A DNA stretch of 64,000 nt from Flavobacteriales bacterium (GTDB lineage: Bacteria; Bacteroidota; Bacteroidia; Flavobacteriales_E; Vicingaceae). This document shows, in pieces, positions 61,530 through 64,000 of this stretch. A program made the position numbers and the translations under genes. Numbering within the stretch: the first letter of the stretch is position 1; every line of letters starts with the position of its first letter. The DNA lies in contig JACJZD010000001.1 in the NCBI GenBank assembly GCA_020635795.1, forward strand, positions 1,559,001-1,623,000, read 5' to 3'. Below the pieces are notes generated by a model. That model made no database searches. It was given only the letters and a program-made list of their open reading frames with translations, and was not told the DNA's origin.

Positions 61530-62624
61530 TTAAAATTTCGTCTTTATTTTTGCTATTGCTTCAATTCTTTCTTCAGCCATACGGTTAGCAATAGCATAAG
61601 TAGGTATGTTATTTTCTTTTGATCGTTTTAAAATATTTGCTGTGGTATTGTAAATATCTTCAGCTTTAGCCATTGCCCAAGCTTCTGTTAAATCAGCAAC
61701 TTCCGCATAACAATTGATAACCCCACCAGCATTAATCATAAAATCAGGTGCATAAATCAACCCTTTTTCCATTACAATTTTACCGTGAACATCTTCTTGT
61801 TTTAATTGATTGTTTGCTGCACCAGCAATAATCGAACATTTTAAACGGCTCAACGTATCATCATTCAATGTTGCTCCTAAAGCACATGGGGCATAAATAT
61901 CTACATCTAAATCGTAAATAGCATTAATACCAACAACTTCAGCCTTGTATTTTGCTGCAACTCTTTTTAATGCTTCCTCATTAATATCTGTAATGTAAAC
62001 TTTTGCACCTTCATCGGTTAAATGTTTAACTAAATATTCGCCAACATGTCCAATTCCTTGAACAGCCACTTTTTTTCCTGCTAACGAATCAGAACCAAAT
62101 TGCTCTTTTGCACAAGCTTTCATACCCATATAAACACCAAAGGCAGTAACTGGCGATGGGTCTCCACTTTTACCTGGTAAACCTGCAACGTGATTGGTTT
62201 CCATGTTTACCCAAGTCATGTCTTGTGGCGAAATACCCACATCTTCTGCAGTAATGTATTTTCCTGATAAAGAATTTACGAATTTTCCAAATCTTCTAAA
62301 CAAAGCTTCGTTTTTTTGAGTTTTAGAATCGCCAATAATTACGGCTTTTCCACCACCTAAATTTAAACCAGCCAACGCATTTTTGTAGGTCATTCCTCTC
62401 GATAATCTTAACACATCAGTTACAGCTTCTGCCTCTGTAGCATAATTCCACATACGTGTACCACCTAAAGCTGGACCGCAAACTGTATTGTGTACTGCTA
62501 TAATTGCTTTTAAACCAGTAGCTTGGTCTTGACAAAAAACCACTTGCTCGTGGTCGTAAACCGACATATCTGTTAACACTGTATTTACAGCTGTTTTAGG
62601 TTGATTTTCCAAAATTGTTGACAT
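61530..62624 (-). CDS. Leucine/valine dehydrogenase-type amino acid dehydrogenase
   Basis: 364 residues. Glu/Leu/Phe/Val dehydrogenase family: catalytic region GLNLGGGKAVI near residue 80, GKYITAEDVGIS, then the NAD-binding half with VAVQGIGHVGEYLV and PCALGATL. Size fits leucine dehydrogenase rather than GDH (about 450). Links branched-chain amino acids with their keto acids. 63 bases before nusB on the same strand, possibly cotranscribed. Specificity is inferred. Confidence 0.93.
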   Translation of the reverse strand: MSTILENQPKTAVNTVLTDMSVYDHEQVVFCQDQATGLKAIIAVHNTVCGPALGGTRMWNYATEAEAVTDVLRLSRGMTYKNALAGLNLGGGKAVIIGDSKTQKNEALFRRFGKFVNSLSGKYITAEDVGISPQDMTWVNMETNHVAGLPGKSGDPSPVTAFGVYMGMKACAKEQFGSDSLAGKKVAVQGIGHVGEYLVKHLTDEGAKVYITDINEEALKRVAAKYKAEVVGINAIYDLDVDIYAPCALGATLNDDTLSRLKCSIIAGAANNQLKQEDVHGKIVMEKGLIYAPDFMINAGGVINCYAEVADLTEAWAMAKAEDIYNTTANILKRSKENNIPTYAIANRMAEERIEAIAKIKTKF

Positions 62625-62659
62625 TCTATAAAGATTTATAAATTCTAATTAAAGATACT

Positions 62660-62667
62660 TACTTTTG
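62660..62667 (+). promoter_or_regulatory. -7 element, probably for the ABC exporter gene
   Basis: TACTTTTG on the plus strand, 96 bases before the exporter ATG, in the 138-base divergent gap with the dehydrogenase gene. Confidence 0.4.
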
Positions 62668-62762
62668 CAAAGTTCTAATTTCTGTGGGCAAAAATAATCT
62701 TTATTCATTGATTTGTTAAAGATATTCGACAAAAAATAGAAACACACCAACTAGTACCATAA

Positions 62763-64000
62763 ATGAAATCGTTAAAGCATCTAAATAAATATTTATTCAA
62801 GTACAAATACCGTTTGTTACTTGGAACTATTTTTATTGTTTTATCGAACATTTTCGCACTATATCCTGCACAAATTATTCGTGAAACGTTTAATTTGGTA
62901 GAAACCAAACTATCGGGTAAAGCAATTGCAAGCACGAGTTTTATTGGCGATTTTTTTCAAAGTTTAAGTTTTGGAAAAGCCATTTTAGCATTTGGTATTG
63001 TGGTTTTTGTTTTGGCTATTATCAAAGGAATTTTTATGTTTTTTACTCGTCAAACCATCATTATTATGTCGCGTTTGATTGAGTTTGATTTAAAAAACGA
63101 AATTTTTAACCACTTTCAGCTACTCGATACTTCGTTCTACAAAGAAAACAATACGGGCGACATCATGAATCGAATTAGTGAAGATGTGAGCAAAGTAAGA
63201 ATGTATATCGGTCCCGGAATTATGTATAGTGTTAACCTTATCACCCTTTTTGCATTGGTTATTCCAGTAATGTTTTCCATCAATGTTAAACTAACACTTT
63301 ATTCGCTAACCCCCTTACCTATTCTATCGTTTATTATTTATTACGTGAGTAGTCGAATAAATAAACAAAGCGAAAAAGTACAAGCCAAACTATCTGACAT
63401 TACTACGCTTTCGCAAGAGACCTATTCAGGCATTCGTATCATAAAATCGTTTGTGAAAGAGAAATTGTTCGTTAACAAACTATACGACGAAAACGAAGAA
63501 TACCTAAAAAGTTCGATGCATTTAGTGAGAACTAATGCAGTATTTTTCCCAGTAATGATGTTGTTAATTGGTTTGAGCACCATTTTTACGATTTACATTG
63601 GCGGTATTGAATACATTAACGGAAATGTAACGTTGGGTAATATTTTAGAGTTTGTTTTTTACATTAACATGCTAACTTGGCCAGTTACTGCTATAGGGTG
63701 GGTAACCTCTATTGTGCAACGCGCAGCAGCATCGCAAACCAGAATAAACGAGTTTTTAGATACCAAACCAAAAATTGAAAACCCTACCGAAAAACATTTT
63801 GACTATTCGGGCAACATTGTGTTTAAAAATGCTTCGTTTACCTATCCCGAATCGGGTATAAATGCCTTAAAAAATGTTTCGTTTGAAGTTAAACAAGGTG
63901 AAACACTAGCGATAGTCGGTAGAACGGGTTCTGGAAAATCGTCTATCATCAATTTAATTTTACGAAAATACGATGTTACCAGTGGATCTATTTTTATTGA
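62763..64000 (+). CDS. ABC transporter, fused permease-ATPase (half-transporter), 3' end outside window
   Basis: The reading frame stays open to the last base: 412 codons visible. Transmembrane domain of the type I exporter kind (about 15-320, with helices at 18-37, 70-92, 155-195, 265-300 and coupling-helix region NNTGDIMNRISEDVSKVR), followed by the ATPase domain start with Walker A GRTGSGKSS at about 380-388. The Q-loop, signature and Walker B are beyond the window. MsbA- or drug-type lipid exporter; substrate unknown. Confidence 0.93.
   Translation, partial: MKSLKHLNKYLFKYKYRLLLGTIFIVLSNIFALYPAQIIRETFNLVETKLSGKAIASTSFIGDFFQSLSFGKAILAFGIVVFVLAIIKGIFMFFTRQTIIIMSRLIEFDLKNEIFNHFQLLDTSFYKENNTGDIMNRISEDVSKVRMYIGPGIMYSVNLITLFALVIPVMFSINVKLTLYSLTPLPILSFIIYYVSSRINKQSEKVQAKLSDITTLSQETYSGIRIIKSFVKEKLFVNKLYDENEEYLKSSMHLVRTNAVFFPVMMLLIGLSTIFTIYIGGIEYINGNVTLGNILEFVFYINMLTWPVTAIGWVTSIVQRAAASQTRINEFLDTKPKIENPTEKHFDYSGNIVFKNASFTYPESGINALKNVSFEVKQGETLAIVGRTGSGKSSIINLILRKYDVTSGSIFI

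Noticed and set aside
1..64000. CRISPR arrays, insertion sequences, prophage, replication origin
   Set aside because: No regularly spaced repeats, transposase, integrase, phage genes or dnaA-box cluster were seen in any part of the window.

Overview
The window is 64 kb of an AT-rich bacterial chromosome from the Bacteroidota, most likely a Flavobacteriales-type marine or freshwater aerobe. The evidence is a type IX secretion (T9SS) C-terminal domain protein beside a PorP/SprF protein, a TonB receptor with a CarboxypepD_reg-like plug extension, DUF5606 and DUF2141 proteins, a fused CcoN-CcoO oxidase subunit, a long NusB, and many promoters with the Bacteroidota -7 element TAnnTTTG instead of a sigma-70 -10 box. 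Shine-Dalgarno sequences are essentially absent. No rRNA, prophage, CRISPR array or intact insertion sequence was seen.

Layout. 1-5.1 kb: an incomplete membrane protein gene, a Spy-like periplasmic protein, an M3 peptidase, DUF5606, and a DUF2752-Nnr pair. 5.3-12.3 kb: TonB receptor, rplU-rpmA, serS, a lipoprotein and a TPR protein. 12.4 kb: tRNA-Ser(GCU). 12.5-22.2 kb (minus strand): one 11-gene operon opened by a small His-containing membrane protein and a TetR regulator, then a lipoprotein, a cytochrome c/DUF3365 protein, cupin, OsmC, a TolC-MFP-RND efflux pump and DUF2141, with a TetR-type palindrome directly at the promoter. 22.3-29 kb: parE-parC-rhomboid-gmhB-class IV aminotransferase. 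29-34.8 kb: an orphan LuxR regulator with a degenerate receiver, a 1.3-kDa-residue-scale (about 1330 aa) T9SS surface protein and PorP/SprF. 34.8-40 kb: GGGP synthase and PPTase, divergent from ahcY; universal stress protein, DUF493, a lipoprotein, and an FNR-like regulator.

40.2-52.4 kb is the microaerobic respiration block: ccoI (copper ATPase), then nadA-two orphan ORFs-nadB wedged in, then ccoS-ccoNO-ccoQ-ccoP-ccoG-ccoH-safE. ccoQ (58 aa) is easily missed. The FNR-like protein keeps four cysteines placed like the [4Fe-4S] ligands of E. coli FNR, and TGA-N6-TCA boxes lie at nearly the same distance (36.5-37.5 bp) upstream of the -7 elements of usp, ccoI and ccoS. I read this as a small oxygen-responsive regulon; it is the best-supported regulatory story of the window.

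52.5-64 kb: esterase, GNAT, a laterally acquired-looking lipoprotein cassette bracketed by inverted repeats, nth, a polytopic membrane protein, amidohydrolase, CAP protein, T9SS type A protein, nusB, leucine-type dehydrogenase and the start of an ABC exporter cut by the window end.

Intergenic DNA carries several repeat families: two MITE-like elements with about 20-bp terminal inverted repeats and an internal hairpin (42.6 and 55.6 kb), a REP-like element with two partial relatives (49.8, 16.1, 55.8 kb), and smaller palindromes. The only gene-free stretch above 300 bases (55578-55921) is mostly one of the MITE-like elements.
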